Part shown: one piece after another, positions 1 to 10,101 of the stretch
Layout of the letters: each line of letters opens with the position of its first letter
Position numbering within the stretch: the first letter of the stretch is position 1
Origin: Candidatus Pantoea soli
GTDB taxonomy: Bacteria > Pseudomonadota > Gammaproteobacteria > Enterobacterales > Enterobacteriaceae
Assembly (NCBI RefSeq): GCF_007833795.1
Contig: NZ_CP032702.1
Span: forward strand, 2,728,001-2,792,000
Length of the DNA: 64,000 nt
Reading direction: 5' to 3'
The notes under the pieces: model-generated
Databases searched by the model: none
Told to the model about the DNA's origin: nothing
What the model saw: the letters and a program-made list of their open reading frames with translations, nothing else
Translations under genes and position numbers: made by a program

Positions 1-1993
1 TGGCCGGTAACCACGGCTCCAGCGGCAGCGGCCACAGCAGGCGTTCACTGCTCTGCGCATCCGGGCAATCTGCCGCCACCCGCCGCCCCTGACGGTTCAG
101 CCAGATGCGCTGACGTAATCCGTTTACGCCCTCCTGCCCCGGCGCCAGCAGCGTCGGCGGGAGGGTGTGATTCAGCACCCAGCTCTGGCGACGCTGGCGG
201 CAGTTGTCATCTCCCGGCGGCAGCGGCTGTCCCCCGGGCCAGCAGATGCTGGCGGCGCTGACCGAAGGCGGACGCGGATCGCGCACGATGCCGTCCGGCA
301 GCCCATGCCCGGCCAGAATATGGCTGACCTGATTCATCACCGGTACGGCCGAGGCAAACCCGAACTGCCCTGCCACCGGCGTGGCATCCGGACGGCCGAC
401 CCAGACACCAATCAGATAGCGCGGCGTGATGCCGATGCTCCAGGCGTCACGATAGCCATAACTGGTACCGGTTTTCCACGCCAGCGGCACCACATCGCTC
501 ACCGTTCCGCTGGCCGGTGGCTGCGCCTGACCAGCCAGGATGCGACGGATAATCCATGCCGCGCCGGGCGAAAGCAGCGGACGCTCCTGCAGCGGCTGCT
601 GCGGCAGCCAGCGTAGCTGCGCGGCATTGCCATGACGGGCAAATGCGCTGAAAGCCGCCACCATGTCATCCAGCCGGGCTCCGGTGCCGCCCAGCGCCAG
701 CGCCAGGTTGGGCTGGCCGCCCGCCGGGAAACGCAGATCGAGGCCGGCATTTCGCAGCCGCGCCGCCACGCCTTTCGGTCCGAGCGCGTCCAGCAGCTGT
801 ACCGCCGGCAGATTCAGCGAGCGCTGCAGCGCTTCGCTGGCGCTGACCGGGCCGTGAAAGCCGCTGTCAAAATTGCCGGGGCGGTAATCGCCAAAGCGGC
901 GCGGCACATCCTGCAGCAGCGATTCGCCATGAATCAGTCCCTCATCCAGCGCCATGCCATAGATGAACGGCTTCAGCAGCGATCCAGGAGAGCGCACGCT
1001 GGCGATCATATCAATCTGGCCAAAGCGGCTGTCGTCCGTGAAGGAAACCGAGCCCACATAACCGCGTACGTTCATGGTGTGATGATCCACCACCAGCAGC
1101 GCCAGCGAGGTGCGCGGCGGCAGCTGCGTTCGCAGCGCGTCAGCCAGATTTTCCAGCTCGCGCTGCAGCGCGACATCCAGCGTGGAGACAATTTTCGTCG
1201 CCGGTGAGAGCGACAGCAGACGACGCGCCAGCAGCGGCGCATGCTGCGGCATCTGGCGGGGCGGCAGCCATACCGGCTCCTGTTTGATCTCTGCCACCGT
1301 CGCCGCCGGCCACACCCGGTACGCCGCCAGCCGGTCCAGCACTTTATTGCGTGCTGCCTCGGCCCGCTGCGGCCAGCGATCAGGCCGCAGGCGGCTCGGC
1401 GCCTGGGGCAGCACCGCCAGCAGTGCCGCTTCGCCCTGGGTCAGCCGGGCGGGCGGTTTACCCAGCCATAGCCAGCTGGCGGCTCCTATGCCCTCTACCG
1501 TGCCGCCAAACGGCGCGCGGTTAAGATACAGCGTCAGAATCTGCCGTTTGGAGAGATGCCACTCCAGTTGCAAGGCGCGCCACGCCTGTACCATCTTGCC
1601 GCGCAGCGTGCGCGGTTGCGGATCAATCAGTCGCGCCACCTGCATGGTCAGCGTGCTGCCGCCGGAGACGATGCCGTGATGCAGCAGATTCTGGGCGCTG
1701 GCACGCACCAGCGCCAGGGGATTGATGCCCGGATGGTGCCAGAACCAGCGATCCTCGTAGGTCAGCAGCGCGTCGAGGTAAGCCGGGGCGACCTCCTCCG
1801 GCGTCACCGGGTAACGCCATACGCCCTGGCGGTCCGCGAAACGCCACAGCGGCGTGCCATCTTCGGCCACCACCACGCGGGCCGGTTGCAATTCCTGCAG
1901 CGGCAGCGGGTCAAGCCGATCCAGCAGCCCCAGGCCGGCGACCAGCAGCAGTAAAAAAAGCGGCAGCCAGCGCCACCGCTTCAGACGTCCCAT
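1..1993 (-). CDS. pbpC: Penicillin-binding protein 1C, 3' end outside window
   Basis: Bifunctional peptidoglycan glycosyltransferase/transpeptidase anchored in the inner membrane. The reverse strand reads continuously from an ATG at 1993 to the window edge. It starts with a basic, leucine-rich anchor (MGRLKRW then LPLFLLLL), followed by the glycosyltransferase signature (YEDRWFWHHPGINP, GGSTLTMQVARL) and the transpeptidase Ser-x-x-Lys box in SPGSLLKPF. A KTGTSYGYRDAW box lies further on. The product resembles E. coli PbpC (about 770 aa) throughout; roughly the last 100 residues lie beyond base 1. The start is only 16 bp after the yfhM stop, so the two are probably one operon, as in E. coli. 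An in-frame ATG at 2002 is an alternative start. In E. coli this enzyme is paired with the alpha-2-macroglobulin as a proposed repair/defence couple in the periplasm. Confidence 0.95.
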   Translation of the reverse strand, partial: MGRLKRWRWLPLFLLLLVAGLGLLDRLDPLPLQELQPARVVVAEDGTPLWRFADRQGVWRYPVTPEEVAPAYLDALLTYEDRWFWHHPGINPLALVRASAQNLLHHGIVSGGSTLTMQVARLIDPQPRTLRGKMVQAWRALQLEWHLSKRQILTLYLNRAPFGGTVEGIGAASWLWLGKPPARLTQGEAALLAVLPQAPSRLRPDRWPQRAEAARNKVLDRLAAYRVWPAATVAEIKQEPVWLPPRQMPQHAPLLARRLLSLSPATKIVSTLDVALQRELENLADALRTQLPPRTSLALLVVDHHTMNVRGYVGSVSFTDDSRFGQIDMIASVRSPGSLLKPFIYGMALDEGLIHGESLLQDVPRRFGDYRPGNFDSGFHGPVSASEALQRSLNLPAVQLLDALGPKGVAARLRNAGLDLRFPAGGQPNLALALGGTGARLDDMVAAFSAFARHGNAAQLRWLPQQPLQERPLLSPGAAWIIRRILAGQAQPPASGTVSDVVPLAWKTGTSYGYRDAWSIGITPRYLIGVWVGRPDATPVAGQFGFASAVPVMNQVSHILAGHGLPDGIVRDPRPPSVSAASICWPGGQPLPPGDDNCRQRRQSWVLNHTLPPTLLAPGQEGVNGLRQRIWLNRQGRRVAADCPDAQSSERLLWPLPLEPWLPA

Positions 1994-2008
1994 GTGGCGC
2001 ATCGCCTC

Positions 2009-5000
2009 TTAACGCACCGTCATTTTTTCAGGGGTGCTGCCCACCGCGCGCCATGCCGGCACATACATGGATTCCACCTGCGGCGGCGGCAGTCGATAGC
2101 TGCCCGGCGTCACGACCCGTGCCAGATAAAGCAGCGTGGCCGGGCTATAGCCATCCAGCGCCAGCGCGGCCACAAAGCGATCGTCGCGAAACTCAATATG
2201 CTGAATATTGGCCTGCTGCATATCCATCAGGCTCTCTTTCAGCACATCGGCGCTGTCCCCGAGGCTGGCGCTGCTGTCGCTGAGGTTCTGATTCTCCAGC
2301 TCCAGACCCGCAGGCAGCATATCCACCACCAGCGCATCACTGACGCGTTCGCTGGCCCCTACGCTGAGCCGCACCACCAGCAGTTCTCCGCTTTTCAGAC
2401 GGGTGAGGTCTGCCGGTTGTCCCTGCAGCGTGAAATATTCACGGCGGATGCTCAGCACGTTGCTCATCGGCGACGGTGCCGTGCGCGGATAGCCCACCAC
2501 ATTCAGCGTGCCATACAGCGGCGCTGCGGTGTCGCTTTCCACCCTCACGCCCTGGCGTAACTGCGTGGCGCTCAGGCCAATGTTCACAGGGCGATCGCTG
2601 TGCAGGGCGGTTTCCCTGCCGGCCAGCGTTGCCTGCCAGCTTTCGCCTTTATGCTGCTGCAGCGGGCGCGCGGCAAGGAACAGCGCATTGTTCTCCTGCG
2701 TGGAAAACACGCGCTGGCCGTGCACCGCTTTCGCCAGTTCGATCAGCAGCAGCCCCTGCTTCTCTGGCAGCAGCTGATTTTCACTCAGCAGCGCCAGGAT
2801 TAACGCGCGATCGCGCACCGGGCTGCCGTAATCGCCCGACCAGCCCTTTATCTGACGATCCATACCCGCGCCCTGCGCCAGCGCCAGGCCGGCGCGCTGC
2901 ACATCGCCCATCAGCTGCAGCGCAACGCCCAGCTGCACCAGCGCCAGCCCGGATTTGGCCTGCGCCCGCTGTGCATACAGCGCCCGCAGTGCGCCCAGCG
3001 GTGCCTGCTGCTGACGGGCCAGCACCAGCGCCGCGTAAGCCTGTACGCTGAAACGCAGGCTGTCTGCCTCGCTGCTGCCGCGGGTGTCAATCTGTGCCGG
3101 GTCCTGCAGATAGCGCAGCAGTCGCTCATCGGCGCGACGGATTACGCCCTCCGGCACGCTGTAGCCGGCCTCGCTGGCGCGCAGCAGAAAATCGGTGACA
3201 TAGGCTGTGAGCCAGAACTCTTCCGGACTCTCTTTGCTCCACAAACCAAAACTGCCATTGCCGCGCTGCATGCCTGCCAGCCGCGCAATACCGGTATCAA
3301 TCGCGGCGCGGCGCGCCTCATCGCTGCTGGATTTAATCCCCATTGCCGCCAGCTTCGCCTGACGGGTGAAAAGCGATGGCCAGATACTGCTGGCGGTCTG
3401 CTCCAGGCAACCATAGGGATAGGCGTACAGCGCGCTGATAAAGCTGGCGAGATTAAGCGGTGGCTGATTGCTGAGCGCAAGCTGCCCGCTCAGCGTATCC
3501 TGCAACAGCCCGTTAAAGGCCGTGGCGGTCACCTGCCACGGCTGGCCGCGCTGCAGCACGTTATCAAAACTGAGCGTCTGCGCCGGATAAGCCGGACGCA
3601 CGCCAATTTTCCAGCTGCGCACGCTCGGGGCCAGCGTTTCACCCGGCACGTTCAGGCCAGAAAGCGTGACCTTCACCTCTCCTTCACCAAACCCGTTCAG
3701 GGCTTTTACACTCACCGGCAGCGTGACGCGCGCGCCTGCCGCCAGCTGTACGCTGGCCGGTGGCGGTGTGGTGGCGGCGATCAGGCCGGTGGCAGAGACA
3801 GCCAGCTGCAGCGTTTGCGGCTGATTCGTCAGGTTGGTGACATCCAGCGCCAGCGTAGACTGATCGCCGCTGGCGAGAAAGCGCGGCGTGGCCAGCTCAC
3901 TGATCAGCGGTGCCGCCACCACCAGTTTGCGCTCCGCCGCGCCAAAGCTATCGGCACTCCACACCTGCGCCATCAGCCGCAGCTCGCCGTTAAAGGCCGG
4001 AATGGGCAGTTCCAGCGTGCCTTCGCCGCTGGCATCCAGCGTAACCGGCTGCAGCTGCTGCGCCACAATCTGCACGGCGGTGGTCGGTTTTTTGCCGCCG
4101 CGCGACAGCGCATCGGCTTCCTCACCATCTCCGCCGAAGCGCAGCGCGGCCAGCCGGCCGCCGCCCTCAATCAGCTGCCCGAAGACATCGTACTGATCGG
4201 CGTTGTAGCGTTTACGGCCAAAGAAGGCGCGCCACGGATCGGGCGTTGCGTAATCGGTAATATTCAGTACGCCGCTGTCAACCGCGGACAGCAACACCTG
4301 GACCTGCTGCGGCAGCGGGCCGCCGTCACGCGTGGCGTTAACTTTCACCTTCAGCGTCTGCTCCGGACGGATCTTCTGCGGCGCGTCCAGCGTCAGGCTG
4401 AGATGACGGGCTGCCGTCGCCATGGGCAGGTGCAGCAGGCCAACGGCGCGTTTGGGCGTGGTGCCGCTGGCCTTATCGCCCTCGCGCACCACAATCGCGC
4501 TGAGATAGAGATCGTGTCGCTGCCAGCTGGCGTCGATCGGCACCGCTACCGTGGTGCCGCCGGCGGGTACGGTGAGCGGCTGCGACCAGAGCGTTCCGCT
4601 GCTGGATTCGACCAGCAGATAGCCGTTGCCCGCCGCTGGTGATGCCACCTGCACATGTGCGGTGTCGCCGGGCTGGTATGCGCTTTTGTCAATTTTCAGT
4701 TTCACCTGATCGGGACGCAGCGCGCCGGTGCCGTCGGTGTTGTCCTGCCACCAGTAGCCTGCGTTGAAGCGTACGCTGCTGACAATGTTATCCCCTGCCT
4801 GCACCTCCAGACGATACGTGCCCCACTCTACCGGGAAGCTCACTTTCTGACTGCCACCCGCCGGAATGCTGATGCGCTGTTCCTCCTCCTGCAGATCCTT
4901 CTGATCAAAGCGGGACTGCCAGCCTTCGCTGTCCGAAAAGCTCCAGTAATAGTCGCGCCGCTCGTGGATCAGCCGCACCTCAAGATCCTGCGCCGCCAGC

Positions 5001-6892
5001 TTTTCTCCCTGCGGATTGGCGTAAATGACATCAAACTCTGCAAGGCTGTTTTCTGCTACGGTGGGTTCGTCGTGGTAGCGATCGGTACGGTAGTCATACA
5101 CCGATTCGCTGCGGAACAGCGGACGAATGCCCGGCAGCGCGGCGGCAGGCCAGATAGCCTGCGTGACGCGGCGCGTGACCGGCCGGCCGCCGGTTTCCAG
5201 CAGGCTGGCCTGCAGAATCAGGCTGAGCGGTGAATGGCTCTCCGCCCAGCTGCTCTCTACCTTCAGCTGCAGCTTCCCTCCGGCATCCAGCTTCTCATCA
5301 ACCTCATCCAGCGTGCGCTTCAGCGCTTCCGTGACGTCGCCAAACTGGTAGCCCGGCAGTGTGGCAACCGCTTCGCGCGCCGGTCGCAGGAACAGCTGTC
5401 CCTGCAGTTCATTGCCCGCCGCGGGGGCGCCATACAGATAGCGCCCGTCAATCGCAAACTGCACAGCGGCGTCAGGGGCCACCGGTTGATCGCTGGCCTG
5501 CAGCGTCAGCGCCATGCGCTCCGGCAGAAAATCCTCGACGTGAAAAGACCAGCTGCGCGGCTGGTTGTCGCCGGTATTTACGCGCAGCGTCCAGCTGCCG
5601 GTCATTGCCGACGCCGGTAAACTGAAGTGCGTTTGCCATAATCCCTGCGCTGGCTGCCAGACGAAGGTTTGCACCACTTCGCCATTTGGCTGCACCACCT
5701 CCGCTTTCAGCGGCTGATCCGGCAGCGGTTTACCGTCGGCATCGCGCAGCAATGCATTGACGATCACCGTTTCCCCGGGACGATAAAGATCGCGTGGGCC
5801 AAAGAGAAACAGCTGTTTGTCATACCCCTGCGGGCCGTCAACGGCAAACTCAGCCAGATCCAGCGCCGGGCGGTTAAGATCGATAAGGGAAGTTTGCCCC
5901 TGCTGCGTCGCCAGCAGCAGCCTGCCCTTTGGCTGGGCTGGCAGACGCAGATAACCGTGACGGTCACTGCTGCCACTGGCCAGCACCTGTCCTTTTTCAT
6001 CCAGCAGCTGCACGCTGACCTGTGCCAGCGGCGTGCCGGTGGCCAGGCTCTGGGCAAACAGCTCCAGCTGCGCCGGGAAACGGTGCAGGGACAGCCCGAT
6101 GTCACTCAGGGTGAACAGCGTAGCCGGTTGCGTATAGTTGTAAGTGCCCGCCTGCTTCATGACCGCGAGGTAAACGCCCGGCTGCTGCAGCGCAGCAATA
6201 TCCCCGAGCGGCAGCTGCAGTTTCTCCCGGGTATTGCGCGCCGGGTTGAGGGCAAAACGACCGCTGTAGATCAGGTCAGCATTTTTCAGCAGATCGCGCG
6301 ATTCCCAGTACGACAGGTTATTGCCATAGTTCCACTGCGCAAGAAAATCGGTCAGCGTGCTGTTTCTGACGCGGAAGAAATCGACGTCAATCTGGCTGAC
6401 GTTCAGCGCCAGCACCGGCAGGCCCTGCGCCAGGCGCAGCGGCAGCAGCGAGCCGCGGCTGGCAAAACCCGCCATCGGCTGGATGTCACGCGTGGTCAGC
6501 GTCTGTGTGAACGGGCTGCCGAGGGTGCTGCCGTCGGCAGCCTTCAGCGCCGCCCCGACGCGCACCGTGAATTTGCGGGCCGGTTCCGGATGGCGAAAGC
6601 GCAGCGACTTGCCGTTTGGCGCCAGCTCCCAGCCACCATCAGGCTGACCGTTTTTTTCATCGCTGAGATGCAGCAGCTGGCTGAAATCCTGCTGGCTGTC
6701 GAGCGGCGTATTGAAGGTCAGCACCAGCGCGGCGGCGCCCTCCAGCTGCAGCTCTGAAAAATCGATAACGGCGAGCGCTTTCGTCGTGGTCTGTGCGGCA
6801 GGCGTCGCTGCTGCCTGCATCGCCGGCACGCTGCCAGCCAGTAAAGCCCCGCCAATCAGCATGCTGAGCAGCAGTCGGTTACGTCTTGCCAT
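2009..6892 (-). CDS. yfhM: Bacterial alpha-2-macroglobulin (ECAM-type protease trap)
   Basis: Large periplasmic macroglobulin (1627 aa; E. coli YfhM is about 1650) that traps proteases through an internal thioester. The thioester box GCLEQ is present, with the Cys at about residue 1162, in the context AYPYGCLEQTAS. The macroglobulin domains match YfhM throughout (for example GFASRGSLLP and FGPRDLYRPGETV). The ATG at 6892 is chosen because it has a GAGGG ribosome site and begins the signal peptide MARRNRLLLSMLIGGALL; a longer GTG-started form is less likely. Oddity: the position that is the lipidated Cys in E. coli (LAGC) is Ser here (LLAGS), so the protein may be cleaved by signal peptidase I and be soluble instead of membrane-tethered. 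Upstream of, and probably co-transcribed with, pbpC. Confidence 0.95.
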   Translation of the reverse strand: MARRNRLLLSMLIGGALLAGSVPAMQAAATPAAQTTTKALAVIDFSELQLEGAAALVLTFNTPLDSQQDFSQLLHLSDEKNGQPDGGWELAPNGKSLRFRHPEPARKFTVRVGAALKAADGSTLGSPFTQTLTTRDIQPMAGFASRGSLLPLRLAQGLPVLALNVSQIDVDFFRVRNSTLTDFLAQWNYGNNLSYWESRDLLKNADLIYSGRFALNPARNTREKLQLPLGDIAALQQPGVYLAVMKQAGTYNYTQPATLFTLSDIGLSLHRFPAQLELFAQSLATGTPLAQVSVQLLDEKGQVLASGSSDRHGYLRLPAQPKGRLLLATQQGQTSLIDLNRPALDLAEFAVDGPQGYDKQLFLFGPRDLYRPGETVIVNALLRDADGKPLPDQPLKAEVVQPNGEVVQTFVWQPAQGLWQTHFSLPASAMTGSWTLRVNTGDNQPRSWSFHVEDFLPERMALTLQASDQPVAPDAAVQFAIDGRYLYGAPAAGNELQGQLFLRPAREAVATLPGYQFGDVTEALKRTLDEVDEKLDAGGKLQLKVESSWAESHSPLSLILQASLLETGGRPVTRRVTQAIWPAAALPGIRPLFRSESVYDYRTDRYHDEPTVAENSLAEFDVIYANPQGEKLAAQDLEVRLIHERRDYYWSFSDSEGWQSRFDQKDLQEEEQRISIPAGGSQKVSFPVEWGTYRLEVQAGDNIVSSVRFNAGYWWQDNTDGTGALRPDQVKLKIDKSAYQPGDTAHVQVASPAAGNGYLLVESSSGTLWSQPLTVPAGGTTVAVPIDASWQRHDLYLSAIVVREGDKASGTTPKRAVGLLHLPMATAARHLSLTLDAPQKIRPEQTLKVKVNATRDGGPLPQQVQVLLSAVDSGVLNITDYATPDPWRAFFGRKRYNADQYDVFGQLIEGGGRLAALRFGGDGEEADALSRGGKKPTTAVQIVAQQLQPVTLDASGEGTLELPIPAFNGELRLMAQVWSADSFGAAERKLVVAAPLISELATPRFLASGDQSTLALDVTNLTNQPQTLQLAVSATGLIAATTPPPASVQLAAGARVTLPVSVKALNGFGEGEVKVTLSGLNVPGETLAPSVRSWKIGVRPAYPAQTLSFDNVLQRGQPWQVTATAFNGLLQDTLSGQLALSNQPPLNLASFISALYAYPYGCLEQTASSIWPSLFTRQAKLAAMGIKSSSDEARRAAIDTGIARLAGMQRGNGSFGLWSKESPEEFWLTAYVTDFLLRASEAGYSVPEGVIRRADERLLRYLQDPAQIDTRGSSEADSLRFSVQAYAALVLARQQQAPLGALRALYAQRAQAKSGLALVQLGVALQLMGDVQRAGLALAQGAGMDRQIKGWSGDYGSPVRDRALILALLSENQLLPEKQGLLLIELAKAVHGQRVFSTQENNALFLAARPLQQHKGESWQATLAGRETALHSDRPVNIGLSATQLRQGVRVESDTAAPLYGTLNVVGYPRTAPSPMSNVLSIRREYFTLQGQPADLTRLKSGELLVVRLSVGASERVSDALVVDMLPAGLELENQNLSDSSASLGDSADVLKESLMDMQQANIQHIEFRDDRFVAALALDGYSPATLLYLARVVTPGSYRLPPPQVESMYVPAWRAVGSTPEKMTVR

Positions 6893-7037
6893 GGTAAGTC
6901 CCTCACCAGCCCCAAAGGTTATCAATGTTGTGCTGCGCAATTTCACATCAACCCGCTAACTTTAGCAACGCTGCCCTTGAGATAGCTTTCACATTCCCGG
7001 ACACTGGGCTTTTCCCGATAACTGAGAAGAGGTTGCT

Positions 7038-7877
7038 ATGACGACCATGTTTGTTTCCGCGGAGTGGCTAAACGAGCATTATGCGGAAGGTGCGGTGCAG
7101 GTGCTGGATGCGCGGATGCTGCCTCCGGGTCAGGAAGCCGTGCGGGATCTCCGGGCCGAATATCTGGCTGCCCATCTGCCCGATGCGCCTTTCTTTAATA
7201 TCGAAGCGCTGTCCGATCACACCAGCCCTTATCCGCATATGATGCCGCGACCCGAAACCTTTGCCGTCGCCATGCGTGAGCTGGGCGTCCGCCAGGACAA
7301 ACATCTGGTGGTGTATGATGAAGGCAACCTGTTCTCGGCGCCGCGGGCGTGGTGGATGCTGCGCGCGTTTGGCTGTGAGCAGGTCTCGATTCTGGCGGGC
7401 GGCCTGCAGGGCTGGAAAGCGGCCGGCTATGCCGTCGCGAGCGGCCCGGTGACGCTGCCGGAAGGCGAGTTTGACGCGCATTATGACAGCAGCCAGGTCA
7501 AACGCCTGACCGATGTGCTGCTGATCAGCCATGAAGGCGGCGCGCAGATCGTGGATGCCCGTGCAGCCAATCGTTTTAATGCGGAAGTGGATGAGCCCCG
7601 TCCCGGTCTGCAGCGTGGCCACATTCCGCACAGCCTGAACGTGCCGTGGAATGAACTGGTGGTCAATGGCACACTGAAACCGGCGGCCGAATTGCGTCAG
7701 CTGTTTGAAAACGCGGGTGTCAGACTGGATCAGCCGGTGGTCGCCAGCTGCGGTTCCGGTGTGACTGCGGTGGTGGTAATTCTGGCCCTGACCTCACTGG
7801 GCGTGCGCGATGTCACCCTGTATGACGGCTCCTGGAGTGAATGGGGCAGCCGCGACGATTTACCGATCGAAAAATAG
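7038..7877 (+). CDS. sseA: 3-mercaptopyruvate sulfurtransferase
   Basis: Two-domain rhodanese-fold sulfurtransferase (279 aa; E. coli SseA 281) that moves sulfur from 3-mercaptopyruvate to thiol acceptors in the cytoplasm. The second domain carries the active-site loop CGSGVTA with Cys238, the signature of mercaptopyruvate sulfurtransferases rather than thiosulfate-specific rhodaneses. The first domain keeps WWMLRAFG and the ILAGGLQGWK turn. Divergent from yfhM and convergent with sseB. A GC-rich stem-loop without a clear U tract (GGCCGCC / GGCGGCC, 7883-7900) follows the stop. The start has AGAGG upstream. The context beside the iron-sulfur locus suggests general sulfur trafficking, but this is inference. 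Confidence 0.95.
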   Translation: MTTMFVSAEWLNEHYAEGAVQVLDARMLPPGQEAVRDLRAEYLAAHLPDAPFFNIEALSDHTSPYPHMMPRPETFAVAMRELGVRQDKHLVVYDEGNLFSAPRAWWMLRAFGCEQVSILAGGLQGWKAAGYAVASGPVTLPEGEFDAHYDSSQVKRLTDVLLISHEGGAQIVDARAANRFNAEVDEPRPGLQRGHIPHSLNVPWNELVVNGTLKPAAELRQLFENAGVRLDQPVVASCGSGVTAVVVILALTSLGVRDVTLYDGSWSEWGSRDDLPIEK

Positions 7878-7935
7878 CAGATGGCCGCCAGGCGGCGGCC
7901 GTGGATGGCGGGTTGCGCCAGAATACGCGTGCTGC

Positions 7936-8703
7936 TCAGAGAATGCGCTGGCTGCCTTTGAAATCGCGCAGGAAACTGCCCCAGCGACGTTCGTAGAATG
8001 GCGTAATGTGTGCGGTAAAGAAATGGCTGACACCCTGCTCTTCGCTGACCACTTCGCAGATATCTATCGGAGCGTCATCGGGCAGCGTATCGGTCGCCAC
8101 GCTGCCCGCCGCCTGTATGATCGTATCAATATCGCTGTCGGCTTCGATACCGATTAACAGATTTGACGGGGCGTCGGCGCTTTCGCGGATGCTGGCCAGA
8201 TAGGCGCGGCGCACCTGCTTATATTTCGCAAACAGCTGCGTCAGCGAGTCGATCATCTGCGCCGGTGGCTCTGCCACTTCAGACAGCAGCAGCGCCTGCC
8301 CGCCTTCAATGACGGTTTGCTGGCTCAGCGCATCCCCCTCTTCGCCAAGCAGATGGGCAATCTCGCCGGGAGAAAACTCTTTGCCGGCTGGCAGCTTCGG
8401 GTTAAGAAACAGGGTTTCGCCCAGCGTCATTTCAAACAGGGTACGTGCCGGCAAACGCAGGTATGGCTGCTCTTCGACAATCGCTTCGCTCATCGCCGCT
8501 TCTGACGTAAAGAAGGGGATCACGCTGCCGCCGCCCTCTTTTTCCCAGTGTTGCAGCTCAACCGGTGAAGTGGCATCAAACTGTTCCGCCGGGCTTTCGC
8601 CCGGCACCCAGACATCGGCTTCCAGCAGCAGCTGAAAAAACTCGGGACGGTGCGCAGGCTCAGTGGCCGCCAGCTTCAGCACCTCTTCCAGACGATTACT
8701 CAT
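7936..8703 (-). CDS. sseB: SseB family protein (enhanced serine sensitivity)
   Basis: Cytoplasmic protein of 255 aa (E. coli SseB 258) whose overexpression in E. coli confers serine sensitivity; biochemical role unknown. The N-terminal SseB domain begins MSNRLEEVLKLAATEPAHRP, and the C-terminal half ends in the family-typical ERRWGSFLRDF segment. It lies downstream of pepB in the same orientation, separated by a strong intrinsic terminator (8719-8748), so it is probably expressed separately. The ATG at 8703 is the only start that keeps the conserved N terminus. Confidence 0.9.
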   Translation of the reverse strand: MSNRLEEVLKLAATEPAHRPEFFQLLLEADVWVPGESPAEQFDATSPVELQHWEKEGGGSVIPFFTSEAAMSEAIVEEQPYLRLPARTLFEMTLGETLFLNPKLPAGKEFSPGEIAHLLGEEGDALSQQTVIEGGQALLLSEVAEPPAQMIDSLTQLFAKYKQVRRAYLASIRESADAPSNLLIGIEADSDIDTIIQAAGSVATDTLPDDAPIDICEVVSEEQGVSHFFTAHITPFYERRWGSFLRDFKGSQRIL

Positions 8704-8718
8704 GGTTATTGCTTCCAG

Positions 8719-8748
8719 AAAAAAGACGGCAGAGTCCTCTCTGCCGTC
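8719..8748 (-). terminator. Intrinsic terminator after pepB
   Basis: Perfect 10-bp stem (GACGGCAGAG / CTCTGCCGTC) with a 4-nt loop, followed on the reverse strand by six T residues. It sits between the pepB stop and the sseB start and should end the iscR-iscS-pepB transcript. Confidence 0.85.
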
Positions 8749-8755
8749 AGCGGGA

Positions 8756-10042
8756 TTATTTCAGTAACAGGTTGGCAAGGGTGCGCACGCCCAGCCCGGT
8801 GGCGCCGGCTGACCACTGGTCAACCGCACTTTTGCGGTAGGTGGCAGAACAGTCGATGTGCAGCCAGCCCTGCTGATAGTTGCTGACAAAATAAGAGAGA
8901 AACGCGGCCGCACTGCTGGCCCCTGCGGCATGCGCCGGGCTGGCAATGTTGTTCAGATCGGCAAAGTTTGACGGCAGATGGCTGCGATGGAATTCGGCCA
9001 GCGGCAGCCGCCAGAACGCTTCATTCTCACCGGTGGCGCTGCCAAGCAGGGACTCTGCTAATACGTCATCGAAGGTGAACAGCGCGTGATAATCGTTGCC
9101 GAGCGCCGTTTTTGCCGCGCCGGTCAGCGTGGCGGCGTCAATCAGCAACTGCGGCCGCTGTTCGCTGGCATCGATGAGCCCGTCGGCCAGCACCAGACGG
9201 CCTTCGGCGTCGGTGTTCATTACTTCCACCGACTTACCGTTACGGTAACGAATGATGTCACCCAGACGGAAGGCATTCCCGCTGACCATATTGTCTGCAC
9301 AGCACAGGTACAGCTTCACGCGCTTATCCAGACCGCGCGAAATCGCTAACGCCAGCGCCCCGGTCACGGTGGCCGCACCGCCCATGTCCGATTTCATGGA
9401 GTCCATAAAAGCGCTCTGCTTCAGGCTGTAGCCACCGGTATCAAAGGTGATGCCTTTGCCGACGAGGCAGGCATACACCGGCGCACTGTCGTCACCGGTT
9501 GGGTTGAAATCCAGCGCCAGCAGCACCGGCGCACGGGAGGACCCGCGCCCCACGGTATAAATCCCGGCGTAACCCTGCTCGCGCAGATCGTCGCCTTTGG
9601 TAATGCGATAGCTGACTGCCTCGCCGCCCACTTCGCTGATCAGATCGATCGCGCTGTGCGCCAGCTGCTCCGGGCTCAGATCTTCAGCCGGCAGGTTGAT
9701 GGTATCGCGGACCCAGTCAACGATCTTCAGGCGACGATCAAACTCGGCCTGATCCTGCTCGCTCAGCGCCGGCCACTCTACCTGACGCGTGCCTTTCGGA
9801 CTGCGGTAGCCCTGCCAAAAGGCCCAGCATTTTTCCAGATCCCAGCCTTCGCCGCTCAGCGCAACGTGGCGGATGCCCTGGCCGTCCAGCTTGCGTCCGG
9901 CGCGCTGGATGCTCATCAGCGGATCGCTGCCGGTCAGGTGCAGGGTCATGCCACTTTCATTGCTGCTCAGCAACGCTTTTTCGCCCCAGCGCGCATCGGC
10001 GGCCTGAGAGCTGAGCGTAATTGTCATCGGTTGTGTTGTCAT
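8756..10042 (-). CDS. pepB: Peptidase B (leucyl aminopeptidase family M17)
   Basis: Cytoplasmic dinuclear-metal aminopeptidase of 428 aa (E. coli PepB 427). The M17 metal and catalytic segments are visible: [24 protein letters not shown] and the signature [14 protein letters not shown]. In E. coli pepB ends the long isc-hsc-fdx-iscX-pepB cluster. Here it follows iscS directly after 59 bp. Those 59 bp contain a GC-rich inverted repeat (CTCGCCGCC / GGCGGCGAG, about 10070-10094) but no U tract, so read-through from iscS is likely. This placement is the clearest mark of the missing isc genes. Confidence 0.95.
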   Translation of the reverse strand: MTTQPMTITLSSQAADARWGEKALLSSNESGMTLHLTGSDPLMSIQRAGRKLDGQGIRHVALSGEGWDLEKCWAFWQGYRSPKGTRQVEWPALSEQDQAEFDRRLKIVDWVRDTINLPAEDLSPEQLAHSAIDLISEVGGEAVSYRITKGDDLREQGYAGIYTVGRGSSRAPVLLALDFNPTGDDSAPVYACLVGKGITFDTGGYSLKQSAFMDSMKSDMGGAATVTGALALAISRGLDKRVKLYLCCADNMVSGNAFRLGDIIRYRNGKSVEVMNTDAEGRLVLADGLIDASEQRPQLLIDAATLTGAAKTALGNDYHALFTFDDVLAESLLGSATGENEAFWRLPLAEFHRSHLPSNFADLNNIASPAHAAGASSAAAFLSYFVSNYQQGWLHIDCSATYRKSAVDQWSAGATGLGVRTLANLLLK

Positions 10043-10101
10043 CGCGTGGCTCCGTTTGCGTTTGGTTAGCTCGCCGCCAGCCCGGCGGCGAGTGACATGA
10101 A

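Noticed and set aside
5669..6757. 362-aa plus-strand open frame inside yfhM
   Set aside because: Antisense to a strongly conserved gene; arises from GC-rich codon bias, no family resemblance, no ribosome site.
7883..7900. sseA downstream hairpin as RyfA or a terminator
   Set aside because: The gap to sseB is too short for the RyfA RNA and there is no T run after the stem.
10070..10094. Inverted repeat between iscS and pepB as a terminator
   Set aside because: Strong stem but no T run on the transcribed strand; more likely a processing or scar structure.
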